From assembly GCA_001797675.1 (NCBI GenBank), contig MGQB01000023.1, positions 62,001-126,000 on the forward strand: DNA of 64,000 bases, in the 5' to 3' direction. Shown here piece after piece: positions 46,243 to 55,040 of the stretch (its first letter is position 1; each line of letters begins with the position of its first letter). The position numbers and the translations under genes were made by a program. The notes below the pieces were generated by a model that saw only the letters and a program-made list of their open reading frames with translations, was not told the origin of the DNA and did not search any database. This DNA is from Deltaproteobacteria bacterium RBG_13_43_22. GTDB taxonomy: Bacteria > Desulfobacterota > RBG-13-43-22.

Positions 46243-46334
46243 AACTGAAAAAGGCAAACCAGACCGATAAGGCTGGGACGCAAAGATCCAGACCCGATAC
46301 TAACTTCTTTGGAAGGGTGGCTGATCCGCCAGTT
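46243..46334 (+). promoter_or_regulatory. GEMM-I riboswitch (cyclic-di-GMP or cyclic-GMP-AMP)
   Basis: The core motifs GGCAAACC (46253-46260) and GGGACGCAAAG (46275-46285) are diagnostic for GEMM-I. They are joined by a P2 stem (CCAG...CTGG with a purine loop). A P3-like stem follows (ACCC/GGGT inside GATC...GATC), and an outer stem AACTG/CAGTT closes the element (46243-46247 with 46330-46334). By alignment with the Vibrio Vc2 aptamer, the base that contacts one guanine (G20) is G here, which favours c-di-GMP over cGAMP; the alignment is by eye. It lies ~110 nt before the first pilin start, in its leader. Confidence 0.88.
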
Positions 46335-46445
46335 ATGGAAAAAGCATTTATAAACAAAAACCGCAAGTTTCTAAGAGCCATATCCTCTTCTTTATTAAGT
46401 TCTACGTGGTTTTCTTTCTTTTTTCCCGTCAAGAGAGCATTAAAA

Positions 46446-46874
46446 ATGCATCAAAAAGGATTTTCCCTCGTTGAACTCCTGATTGTTGTAACTTTAATTA
46501 CGATTTTATCCTTTATAGCGGTCCCCCAACTAACCAATTTGACAAACAATGCGCGATTAAGGGGAGCATCTCGATTGGTCTGGGGAGATCTGTATAATGC
46601 CAAAATGATCGCCATTAAAACCAATCAATCCATAACTGTTACTTTCGGATCAACCACCAGTTATAGCTTCCCTTGGGGGGACGGCACCACCTTTACCAGA
46701 AATCTGGCCAGCGAATATCCCAATGTAACGGCATCCAAGAGCGGCGGGGGCAGTATAACCTTTAGCTCCACTGGAATGACCCAAAATGCCACAAATGCCA
46801 CGATCACGGTTCAAAATTCCCAAGGCTCCAAATCCATCTCCATTCAATGGACAGGAAGGATCAGCCTCACCTAA
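46446..46874 (+). CDS. fimT: Minor type IV prepilin FimT/GspH-like
   Basis: 142 residues from ATG 46446, chosen because it gives a short basic leader and AGAGAG lies upstream. The longer frame would start inside the riboswitch. A prepilin peptidase site (MHQKG/FSLVELLIV, with Glu at +5) leads into the hydrophobic N-terminal helix, then a beta-rich head. Minor pilins prime pilus assembly and retraction. First gene of the riboswitch-led operon. It overlaps pilV by one base (TAATG). Confidence 0.88.
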   Translation: MHQKGFSLVELLIVVTLITILSFIAVPQLTNLTNNARLRGASRLVWGDLYNAKMIAIKTNQSITVTFGSTTSYSFPWGDGTTFTRNLASEYPNVTASKSGGGSITFSSTGMTQNATNATITVQNSQGSKSISIQWTGRISLT

Positions 46875-47272
46875 TGTTTGGTATCATCAAAAATATCAAG
46901 GGATTTACCCTGGTTGAATATCTGATAGCCATTGCCATATTGGGAATAGGATTACTTGCCCTGGTGGGCCTGCAAACGACAGCCATCCGGGGCAATTTTG
47001 GTTCCAAATGTCTAACAACGGCGGTTTTGTTGGCTGAAAAAAGGATGGAGGAATTTAAAAACACCCCCTTTAATTCCTTGACCATAGGTACTTTTTCTGA
47101 TCCCAATAATCCCCTAAACAGCTCCGGGCAAACGGGAGGGATATTTAGTCGAACATGGGCCATACAAAATTATTCAGGTTCCACCTATATGAGACAGATC
47201 ACGGTAACCATCTCTTGGATGGAGGCAGGAAGAAATCGTTCAATTTTTTACAACACGGTAATCTCAAGATGA
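46874..47272 (+). CDS. pilV: Minor type IV prepilin PilV-like
   Basis: 132 residues starting in the TAATG overlap with fimT. The prepilin cleavage site is at KG/FTLVEYLIAIAILGIG; the rest matches PilV/GspI: QTTAIRGNFGSKCLTTAVLLAEKRMEEFKNTPF and ITVTISW. Part of the tip complex of type IV pili. Confidence 0.87.
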   Translation: MFGIIKNIKGFTLVEYLIAIAILGIGLLALVGLQTTAIRGNFGSKCLTTAVLLAEKRMEEFKNTPFNSLTIGTFSDPNNPLNSSGQTGGIFSRTWAIQNYSGSTYMRQITVTISWMEAGRNRSIFYNTVISR

Positions 47273-47273
47273 C

Positions 47274-47828
47274 ATGGTAAGGGAATTCAAAAATAATAGG
47301 GGTTTGAGTTTAGTTGAACTTCTGATCGGAATCGTTATTCTGGGAATAATTCTTACTGCGATTTATAACCTATTTATCAGCGCCAACAAATCCCAGGTAG
47401 CCCAAGATCTGGAAGTGGACATGCAACAAAACGCCCGATCAGCTGCCGATTTTGTTGTCAGAGAGCTAAGAAATATAAGCGCTCTAAGTTGTCTTGAAAA
47501 TACCACCACCACTTGTGCTACGAGCGGAGATAAAATCATGTTCACTTCGACAGCCGATAGTGACACCCGGATATTTTCCTGGAGCTCAACCGATAATATC
47601 CTGCGGTTCAGTAAGGCCCCTTCGGGTTCCCCTGACAGGCAACCTTTGGCTGATAATACTACTGCCTTTACCTTTGCTCCATTTGATCAAAATAATAACA
47701 GCACCACCAATTTATCCAGCGTCACCAGGATAGACATAACCATCACCGCCAGGACCGCCCGGACGGATCCGAACACCAAAGGTTACCGCTCCTATAGTAT
47801 AAGAACATCGGTGATGAAGAGAAATTAG
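47274..47828 (+). CDS. pilW: Minor type IV prepilin PilW-like
   Basis: 184 residues, one base after pilV. The prepilin cleavage site is (RG/LSLVELLIGIVILGII, Glu at +5); then NLFISANKSQVAQDLEVDMQQNARSAADFVVRELRN is typical of PilW/GspJ. One Cys pair (LSCLENTTTTCATSG) could form a disulfide loop. Pilus tip component. Confidence 0.87.
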   Translation: MVREFKNNRGLSLVELLIGIVILGIILTAIYNLFISANKSQVAQDLEVDMQQNARSAADFVVRELRNISALSCLENTTTTCATSGDKIMFTSTADSDTRIFSWSSTDNILRFSKAPSGSPDRQPLADNTTAFTFAPFDQNNNSTTNLSSVTRIDITITARTARTDPNTKGYRSYSIRTSVMKRN

Positions 47829-47841
47829 GAGGTGGGTTTGA

Positions 47842-49041
47842 ATGAAAAAGAAAATTAAAGATCAAAAAGGAATCGCCCTTGTTGTTGTTATCCTGATGCT
47901 GCTGGCCTTGTCAGCCTTGGGGGTAGCCGCAATAAACCTGACCAATGTGGGAACCCTGATCACCAGCAATACCAAAACCTCCAAACAGGCTTTCTACCTG
48001 GCCGAAGCCGGTGCTGAACGGGCCCGTGAATTTCTCAGAACCCGAGCAGCAGGAGGGAATACCCTGTCCAATGAACTGAATTCGATCATCGGTATTGATG
48101 GGGTGCTGGTGAATAGTGGGGATGTCTCCAATTTTTCAAGCACCGATGATATCCCTTATATCAATACGACCTCCTTGGGAAACGGGAGCTTTAAAGTATA
48201 TTTAACCAACGATACCGTGGATGGAGTCACTTCGGCTTCAGACACCAATGGTATTGTCACCTTGACCTCTTTTGGATATGGTCCGAATAACTCGAAGGCC
48301 GTTGTACAGGTAAGGGTCATGAAAAACGGGGGTATTAATCTGCCGAATCTCCCGGGAGCTATTTCCTTGGCCGGTCCGAATGTTGTTTTTGATGCGCCCA
48401 ATAGTAATGCCTTTACTATTGATGGGGGCACGCATCCGGCAATTGCCGTTAATTCAGCCCAATCGCTTACCACCATTACCAATAACAGCGCCGTTCAAAA
48501 ACGGGCCGACAACTACACCGGAGCCGGAGGGACCCCTTCGGTCCAGAATCTGACCTTTGGTTCCCCTTGGGATACTATAGCCGATCTTCAAAAGCTCTAT
48601 ACCGGATTAAAAAATAATGCCGATTTTACTTCTTCCAGTGACCCCGGTTTTACTTTAGGGGACGCTGCCAACAAAAAGGTAGTGGTTATCGATGGAGATT
48701 TTACGTTGAATCCCACCACCGGTGCCGGCATACTTTTGGTCACCGGTCAACTGACCCTTAATGGTAATTTCAGTTACGACGGTATTATTCTGGTTGTCGG
48801 GTCCGGCAATATCCTAAGACATGGAGGAGGGGATGGGACTATCAGCGGGGGTATTTATGTGGCCAATATCAAAGGATCTGACGGCCAGATCAATACCGGC
48901 GACGATGTCTTCGGCAATCCGACCTTTGACACAACGGGGGGAGGAAATTCGACTATCACCTACGATGCAACTGCGCAAACTTCCGCTGCAAACCTAACCA
49001 ATTCTTTCCCTTTCACAAGAATCTCCTGGAAGCAATTCTAA
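47842..49041 (+). CDS. pilX: PilX-type minor pilin, copy 1
   Basis: 399 residues with AGGAGGTG before the ATG. PilX-type N-terminus: a basic lead and a long hydrophobic helix GIALVVVILMLLALSALGVAAINLTNVGTL with TSNTKTSKQAFYLAEAGAERAREFLR, then a ~310-residue head with Gly/Asn/Thr-rich beta repeats (ILLVTGQLTLNGNFSYDGIILVVG, ISGGIYVANI). Classical PilX is much shorter. The Glu at +5 of true pilins is absent (GIALVVV), as in PilX. It has a close paralogue immediately downstream. Confidence 0.85.
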   Translation: MKKKIKDQKGIALVVVILMLLALSALGVAAINLTNVGTLITSNTKTSKQAFYLAEAGAERAREFLRTRAAGGNTLSNELNSIIGIDGVLVNSGDVSNFSSTDDIPYINTTSLGNGSFKVYLTNDTVDGVTSASDTNGIVTLTSFGYGPNNSKAVVQVRVMKNGGINLPNLPGAISLAGPNVVFDAPNSNAFTIDGGTHPAIAVNSAQSLTTITNNSAVQKRADNYTGAGGTPSVQNLTFGSPWDTIADLQKLYTGLKNNADFTSSSDPGFTLGDAANKKVVVIDGDFTLNPTTGAGILLVTGQLTLNGNFSYDGIILVVGSGNILRHGGGDGTISGGIYVANIKGSDGQINTGDDVFGNPTFDTTGGGNSTITYDATAQTSAANLTNSFPFTRISWKQF

Positions 49042-49100
49042 GATCAAAGGGTTCTGTGAACGGGAGCATTCGGTTGGGATGAAACAGAAGGAGACCGATA

Positions 49101-50297
49101 ATGGCAGAAAAGATTAAAGAAGAAAACGGGATCGCCCTGGTCACCGTGATCCTTATGCTCCTGGCCCTTTCCGTTATTGGGATTATTGCCGTTAATCTCA
49201 CTAATGTCGGAAGAAAAATAACCAGCAATACCAAAACAACCAAAGAGGCCTTTTACGTGGCCGAAGCAGGTGTTGAAAGGGCTCGAGAACTTCTCCGGAC
49301 CCGGATGGCAGGCGGAAGCACTCTGAACAGCGAACTGAATTCGGTCAAAGGTCCTGATGGAGTACTCGTAAACAGTGATAATGCAGCTGCTTTTTCAGCG
49401 ACCGATGACCTTCCCTATATTAATACCACCTCCATGGGAACTGAGAGCTTCAAAGTATATTTAACCAACGATGCCGTAGATGGAGTCACTTCGACAACCG
49501 ACACCAATTCTATTGTTACCTTGACCTCTTTTGGATACGGCCCGGATAATTCTGAAGCGATTATCCAAACAGCCATCCAGAGGGTACCCATTCCCACTCT
49601 CCCCGGCGCAATTACCATGCCGGGTCCTGATGTCTCTTTTGCTGGAGGAGACAGCAATTCCTCCACTTACAACGGGGGGGCCACACACCCGGCCATTGCC
49701 GTCAATTCCTCGGCCGGTCAAACATCGGTTATCAATGGAATCCCTTCCAACCGGCGAGACAATTACACGGGTGGTGGGCTATCCACTCCTTCGGTTCAAA
49801 ATACGGGTTTTTCCGATCCCTGGGGAAACCTTCCGCAACTTCAGACCCTTTACAACAACCTTAGCAGTCTGGCCGACTTTACTTCGCCGACAGATCCCGG
49901 GTTTACTTTAGGAACAACCGCCGACCCAAAGGTGGTTGTTATTGATTCTAATTATTCCATGACCGGTGGAGCAAGCGGAGCCGGAATACTTCTGGTCACG
50001 GGAGACTTAACCCTTAGCGGGAACATTAGCTATGATGGTATTTTATTGTTAATTGGAAAAGGGAAAATTATCAGGGACGGCGGTGGAACAGGTCTAATAA
50101 GCGGGGGGATCTATGTGGCCAATATAGCCGGTCCGGATGGGAACATTAATACTACCGCAGATAATACCTGGGGGATACCTACCTGGAATACCAGCGGAGG
50201 GGGGACCTCAGATATTGATTATGTTTTTTCCACAGAAAGTAGTGCCCTCCAGTTACTACCTTTTGCCCGAACGTCATGGAAACAGTTAAATCGTTGA
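49101..50297 (+). CDS. pilX: PilX-type minor pilin, copy 2 (tandem paralogue)
   Basis: 398 residues, clearly homologous over the full length to copy 1 (shared IKxxxGIALVxVILMLLALS, ITSNTKTxKxAFYxAEAGxERAREx, GFTLG, SGGIYVANI). The N-terminal half is most alike, the head differs at many positions. The two probably form variant subunits of the same tip complex. No pilY1 follows; the next gene is on the other strand. Confidence 0.85.
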   Translation: MAEKIKEENGIALVTVILMLLALSVIGIIAVNLTNVGRKITSNTKTTKEAFYVAEAGVERARELLRTRMAGGSTLNSELNSVKGPDGVLVNSDNAAAFSATDDLPYINTTSMGTESFKVYLTNDAVDGVTSTTDTNSIVTLTSFGYGPDNSEAIIQTAIQRVPIPTLPGAITMPGPDVSFAGGDSNSSTYNGGATHPAIAVNSSAGQTSVINGIPSNRRDNYTGGGLSTPSVQNTGFSDPWGNLPQLQTLYNNLSSLADFTSPTDPGFTLGTTADPKVVVIDSNYSMTGGASGAGILLVTGDLTLSGNISYDGILLLIGKGKIIRDGGGTGLISGGIYVANIAGPDGNINTTADNTWGIPTWNTSGGGTSDIDYVFSTESSALQLLPFARTSWKQLNR

Positions 50298-50300
50298 CTC

Positions 50301-50456
50301 TGATGGATTCATAAAAGTCTTCACCCCGGTAAAAACCGGGCTCCAATGGTTTCCTACCTAGTTTAATCTACTGGATTCCGGCTGGAGTCTATCCCGCACT
50401 TGATGCGGGACCGGAATGATGAAAATCGGTTTTCGCCGATTTTTTATGAGTCCATC
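50301..50456. repeat. 156-bp MITE-like element with 16-bp terminal inverted repeats
   Basis: TGATGGATTCATAAAA (50301-50316) and an inverted copy (50441-50456) with one mismatch bound an internal part with several hairpins: CCCGG/CCGGG, CCCGCA/TGCGGG and AATCGG/CCGATT followed by TTTT. The last may act as a terminator. It lies between the convergent pilX and Lon-like genes. Confidence 0.75.
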
Positions 50457-50474
50457 AACTCTTACTTATCTTAC

Positions 50475-52898
50475 TTATTTAAATTCATTAGGTTGCTTTT
50501 TATCTACCTCTTTAACCATAGCTTCTTGGACAATTTCATTAAGCTTTCTCAAACGGGACTCGATCTGGAAATTGATACTATTTTTAGGGTAAAAGCCGTC
50601 TTTTTTCTTTTTCCCGGCCTTTTTCCCGGTTAATATTTCCAGACCCTGTTCAATGTGGCTGATGGGAAAGACATGAAACTGTCCTTTTCGGACCGCTTCC
50701 ACCACTTTCGATTTCAGCATCAAATCCTTCACATTGGCTTCTGGGATCATGACCCCTTGTTTCCCGGTGAGCCCTTTTTCCCGGCAGACCTCAAAGAACC
50801 CTTCAATCTTTTCATTGACCCCTCCAATGGGCTGAATCTCCCCTTTCTGGCTGACTGAACCGGTGACGGCAATCCCTTGAAAAACAGGAAGTTGGACTAA
50901 AGAGGAAAGCAAGGCCATTAATTCGGCCCCCGAGGCGCTGTCCCCATCCACCATCCCATAGCTTTGTTCGAAAGTGATGCTGGCCGACAGGCTTAGCGGT
51001 TTATCGAGGCCGTATTTCCCTTTTAAGTAGCCGCTTAAAATCATTACGCCCTTGGTATGGATATTTCCGCTCAACTTCGATTCCCGATCGATATCCACCA
51101 CCCCGTCTTTGCCCAGAGAACAATTAGCGGTTATTCGAGAAGGCCGGCCGAATTGATAATCCCCTATAGAATACACGGAAAGGCCATTGACCTGACCAAT
51201 GACGGATCCATCGGTTTCTATCCTAAGATCCCCCAAGGCGATCATTTCCTGCAACTTTTCTTCGTATAAATTTGAACGGAAAATTTTCTCTTCCACGGCC
51301 TTTTCGATGTGCTCGGCCATGATCAAACGACTCCTGTCCTGGGTCGACCAGTAATGGGCTTCCTGGATCAGGTCGTTGATCTCGGCCAATTGCAAAGAGA
51401 GTTTAAAATTACGTCCGGTCAGTTCTGAGCTGTATTCAATCAGTCGGGCCACTCCGCTTTTATGCAAGGGGAACAGCCCTCTTTCGCTGCAATAGCGGGC
51501 GATGTAATGGATATATTCCTTTAAGGGAGCCTCCTGCCGATCCATCTGATCGTCTAATTGGGCCTTGACCTTGAACATCTTTGGAAAATCCTGATCCAGC
51601 ATAAAAAGAAGGTGATAAATATAGGGTTCCCCGATTAACAGAACCTTGATTTGCAGGGGAATCGGTTCCGGTTTAAGGGTCTTGGTGCTGATCAAGCCGA
51701 GTTGTTCCCCCAAATCTTCAATCAGGACCTGTTTGGTTTTTAAAGATCGTTTCAGGCCTTCCCAGGAAAAATACCAGCGTAACAGGTCCAGAACCTTGAT
51801 AATCAGAAATCCCCCGTTGGCCCGATGGATTGATCCTGGGCGGATCATGGTGAAGTCGGTAAATAACGCCCCGAATTGGGCCTTTTTTTCGATCATTCCA
51901 AACAGGTTGGGGTAGGTTGGGTTGTTTTCAAAAACCACTGGGGCCCCTCTGGTTTCACTATTATCGACCAGGACATTGATTGCATATCGGGTCAGGGATG
52001 GTTCCACAGGAGAGATGGGAAACGTTCCGGCGACCGCCGGCTTGGCTTTAAAATCATCAATGTTCCGGATAATATCATCTTTGATGTTTTTAAAATGTTT
52101 TAAGACCTGGGGGAATTCCTGGTATTTTTCCTGCAGTTCATCAATCAAATGTCCGACGGCAAAAAGGGCAATCCTCCTATCCAGATCCTTTATTTTTTTT
52201 CGCAGATCTTTCTCTTTGGTCTTGATCGTTCGAACCACCTGGTTCATTTCTACCTGAAAAAGTTCGCTTTTTTCCCGAAGTTGTTTTTTGTCCTCCTCAT
52301 TTAAGGATTTCAGGGTTTCTTCATCCATAGGCTGTCCGTCCTTGGCCGGCATAATCACTATGCCCACCTGACTGACGTTTAGAATAAATCCTTCTTTCAG
52401 GGTTTTCTCTTCTAAGACCGCAAGAATTTCGGTCCGTTCGGAATTGAACTTTTTTAAAAGTTCTTCCTTTCTTTGGGCGTAATCTTCACTTTCAAATAAC
52501 TCCGGGATATCCTCCTGTAGATCACCGATCATTTCTTCGACATCTTTTTTTAATTCTTTTCCCTTGCCGCTGGGTAAAGACAAAGCCTTCGGACAATCCG
52601 GTTCTTTAAAATTATGGACATAACACCAGTCGGGGGGAGGTGTTTTGTCCCGGGCTATTTCTTCAATCAAGGTTCGGGTGATATAGGTCATCCCGGCTTT
52701 AGGAGGCCCGGCTACATAGATATTGTACTCCAGTCCGTCCATCCCTACTCCAAACAGGATGGCCCGAACAGCCCGTTCCTGAGAAATGACCTTGTTTGGA
52801 CCGACCATTAATTCGGCCGTGGTCTCAAATCCCAAACTTTCCGGATCACAGGACCTTCGAAGTTCTTCCGGAGTCAACTCCCTAAAGCGTGTTTCCAT
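50475..52898 (-). CDS. Lon-like (AAA/LonB-type) ATP-dependent protease
   Basis: 807 residues of the COG1067 Lon-like group. Middle helical region, and a C-terminal Lon protease domain with the catalytic Ser (near residue 654, in DGDSASG) and Lys (near 697, GGVNEKI). The Walker A position reads AGPPKAGMT at 63-71: the usual Lys or Arg of the family is replaced by Met, so nucleotide handling may be altered. The ANGGFLIIKVLDLL segment of the AAA part is intact. Degrades damaged or regulatory proteins. Confidence 0.9.
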   Translation of the reverse strand: METRFRELTPEELRRSCDPESLGFETTAELMVGPNKVISQERAVRAILFGVGMDGLEYNIYVAGPPKAGMTYITRTLIEEIARDKTPPPDWCYVHNFKEPDCPKALSLPSGKGKELKKDVEEMIGDLQEDIPELFESEDYAQRKEELLKKFNSERTEILAVLEEKTLKEGFILNVSQVGIVIMPAKDGQPMDEETLKSLNEEDKKQLREKSELFQVEMNQVVRTIKTKEKDLRKKIKDLDRRIALFAVGHLIDELQEKYQEFPQVLKHFKNIKDDIIRNIDDFKAKPAVAGTFPISPVEPSLTRYAINVLVDNSETRGAPVVFENNPTYPNLFGMIEKKAQFGALFTDFTMIRPGSIHRANGGFLIIKVLDLLRWYFSWEGLKRSLKTKQVLIEDLGEQLGLISTKTLKPEPIPLQIKVLLIGEPYIYHLLFMLDQDFPKMFKVKAQLDDQMDRQEAPLKEYIHYIARYCSERGLFPLHKSGVARLIEYSSELTGRNFKLSLQLAEINDLIQEAHYWSTQDRSRLIMAEHIEKAVEEKIFRSNLYEEKLQEMIALGDLRIETDGSVIGQVNGLSVYSIGDYQFGRPSRITANCSLGKDGVVDIDRESKLSGNIHTKGVMILSGYLKGKYGLDKPLSLSASITFEQSYGMVDGDSASGAELMALLSSLVQLPVFQGIAVTGSVSQKGEIQPIGGVNEKIEGFFEVCREKGLTGKQGVMIPEANVKDLMLKSKVVEAVRKGQFHVFPISHIEQGLEILTGKKAGKKKKDGFYPKNSINFQIESRLRKLNEIVQEAMVKEVDKKQPNEFK

Positions 52899-53308
52899 TC
52901 CCTACCTCCCAGCGCAAGTATTCAATTAGATGAATCGTCAATAATCAGAAAAAGTCATAACAACTGACTATTCAAATTTAAATCCAAAATCCGAATATCG
53001 AATATCGAAACAAACCCAAAATTCAAATATCAAAAGTTCAAAACGTCCGCTCTCCCACCCCTCAAATCGTCTAGGATCGTCACAAATATCAGTGGAGGGG
53101 TAGTTTTTTAATTTTGCTCATTTGAGTTTGTTTTGTGCTTCGTCTTTCGAATTTCGAACTTTACCCCTAAATGTCTCCTCTCTTAACACAGGTTCATTTT
53201 GGTTTTCAAGGGATTATTATGCGGGAAAGTCGGGAAGTAATCGTCAGAAAACAAAAAGGCGGAACTGGAGTTCCCAATTCCGCCTTTTTGTTTTGAACAG
53301 GAGAGAAA
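52899..53308. other. Intergenic gap with AT-rich fold-back and terminator
   Basis: About 410 bp. A fold-back of ATTCGAAT-like words runs from 52961 to 53165: the left part contains AAACAAACCCAAA near 53009-53021, the right part TTTGAGTTTGTTT near 53123-53135 and TTTCGAATTTCGAA further on. Between them is a CCACCCCTC...GAGGGGTAG hairpin. No credible gene. Confidence 0.5.
53248..53294. terminator. Bidirectional rho-independent terminator
   Basis: A perfect 17-bp stem AAAACAAAAAGGCGGAA (53248-53264) / TTCCGCCTTTTTGTTTT (53278-53294), with a T-run on either strand. It follows the stop of the Lys/Glu-rich protein gene on the minus strand. Confidence 0.9.
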
Positions 53309-53575
<267 letters not shown>

Positions 53576-53781
53576 GTGATTTCACCTCCTCCCCTATTAT
53601 TTTTATAAAAAAGCCAAAGAGCTTTTCTATCGAGTATTTTTGCTTTACATATACATACAAGCATTTCTCGTGCCAATAATCTTTTCGAAACTATTTCAAT
53701 AAGTTAATAATTATCTGTCTTCCAATAACTTCCTTTTTTTCCAAAATTTAAAATTTGGGGATCAACTGGTCTGTTCCAATG

Positions 53782-54639
53782 TTAAATTTTGGAATCTAAC
53801 CCATTTTCCTCCCCCACTCTTCTGGAAGGTTCATAAAAAGGAGGAGCCGAACCCTGATCCCCTTTCTCTACTGGGTGGGTTTCTCTGGAATTACCTTTTT
53901 CATACCCTGGTTCCGGGTTCATAACTTCCTCAAAGGCTGGAATGACTATCCCCCTCTTTACCATGATATTATGAATCACTGCGGCCCGTTTGGCCACATA
54001 GCGGGAATTTCCAAGGGGATTGAATTTTCTCGGATTGGGGAGGACTACGGCCAGTCGAGCCGCCTCTTCCGGTCCAAGGGCGGCGGCCGATTTTCCAAAA
54101 TAATGACGGGCGGCAGCCTCAATGCCGAATATCCCCTCCCCCCATTCCACCACGTTCAGGTATAGCTCGATAATCCTTCTTTTGGTCAAAGTCCGCTCGA
54201 TCCTCCAGGTCAATACCGCTTCCTTCAACTTTCGCCACGGATTCTTGGTCGGAGTCAAAAAAAGGTTTTTAGCCAATTGCTGGCTGATGGTACTCCCTCC
54301 GACTTTGAATTTCCGGGCCTTGAGATCTTTTTCTAGGGCCTTTTGAATGGCTTCGAAATCAAAGCCTTCATGGGACCAGAATTTGTCGTCTTCGGCAATG
54401 ATCACCGCCTTGATCAAATAGGGTGAAATCCGGGATAAAGGGATCCAAGTCTTCCTGATGCGAATTGGCCGGCCCTTTTCCCGCCATTCCCTTTCCCGGT
54501 ATTCCATAAAAGTAGTTTTCTGGGGGGATTCCTTTTTGAGTTTGGAGACATTAGGGACTAAGAAATAAAAACTGATATAACTTATAAACCCAATTAAAAT
54601 GATTAAGGAAATTTTTCTGAACACGATATGTCCTTCCAA
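53782..54639 (-). CDS. mtgA: Monofunctional peptidoglycan transglycosylase
   Basis: 285 residues; N-terminal TM anchor (10-30) and a GT51 domain. The catalytic Glu is in AEDDKFWSHEG (E83), and the GGSTISQQLAKNLFL, KEAVLTWRIERTLTKRRIIELYLNVVEWGEGIFGIEAAARHYF motifs are complete. It polymerises lipid II glycan chains on the outer face of the membrane. There is no transpeptidase domain. The C-terminal ~45 residues are charged and extra. Confidence 0.95.
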   Translation of the reverse strand: MEGHIVFRKISLIILIGFISYISFYFLVPNVSKLKKESPQKTTFMEYREREWREKGRPIRIRKTWIPLSRISPYLIKAVIIAEDDKFWSHEGFDFEAIQKALEKDLKARKFKVGGSTISQQLAKNLFLTPTKNPWRKLKEAVLTWRIERTLTKRRIIELYLNVVEWGEGIFGIEAAARHYFGKSAAALGPEEAARLAVVLPNPRKFNPLGNSRYVAKRAAVIHNIMVKRGIVIPAFEEVMNPEPGYEKGNSRETHPVEKGDQGSAPPFYEPSRRVGEENGLDSKI

Positions 54640-55040
54640 ATACTATTTATTTCAGTGTCGGATAATCTTCAACAAAAAGCATCCTTTGTTTTAACCCACA
54701 TCCACTTTTTTTCGATATTACCCAAAATTTTTTCTTTTTTCTAATGATTATTGATGATGGATTTTTAAAATTCCTATTTGCCCTTCGATACCTCAGGACG
54801 AACGAACAGGACATGTCGCAACTAACTGATTTTACGTTCGAGGTGAGGTATCGAATCAAGAACGGAAGGATGGTTTTTGACTTTTTACGAATTCATCAAA
54901 AAAAAGGATAGGAAATTTAAAAAAATCATCCTTGGACCTTTATTCCGCATTAAACTTTTTTTAAAAACATACCGATATAGGTAAATAAAAAAGGGATTTT
55001 CTTAGTGTTACCCATAATCTAACGAAATTGTAATTAACTT
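54640..55040. other. Intergenic gap with inverted repeat
   Basis: 400 bp of AT-rich sequence between divergent genes. It contains one 20-bp inverted repeat (annotated separately) and no credible ORF; promoters of both genes must lie here but no good match was found. Confidence 0.45.
54784..54855. repeat. Inverted repeat TTCGATACCTCA..GACGAAC
   Basis: Arms 54784-54803 and 54836-54855 are complementary at about 17 of 20 positions, with a 32-bp loop. The sequence resembles the widely scattered 'TTCGA..CTCAGGACGAAC' repeats of many bacterial genomes (established knowledge, from memory). Confidence 0.65.

Noticed and set aside
46253-46334. Reading the riboswitch as a cGAMP-specific variant, as in Geobacter
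   Set aside because: The base aligned with Vc2 G20 is G, which fits c-di-GMP; the alignment is by eye, so this is only a preference.
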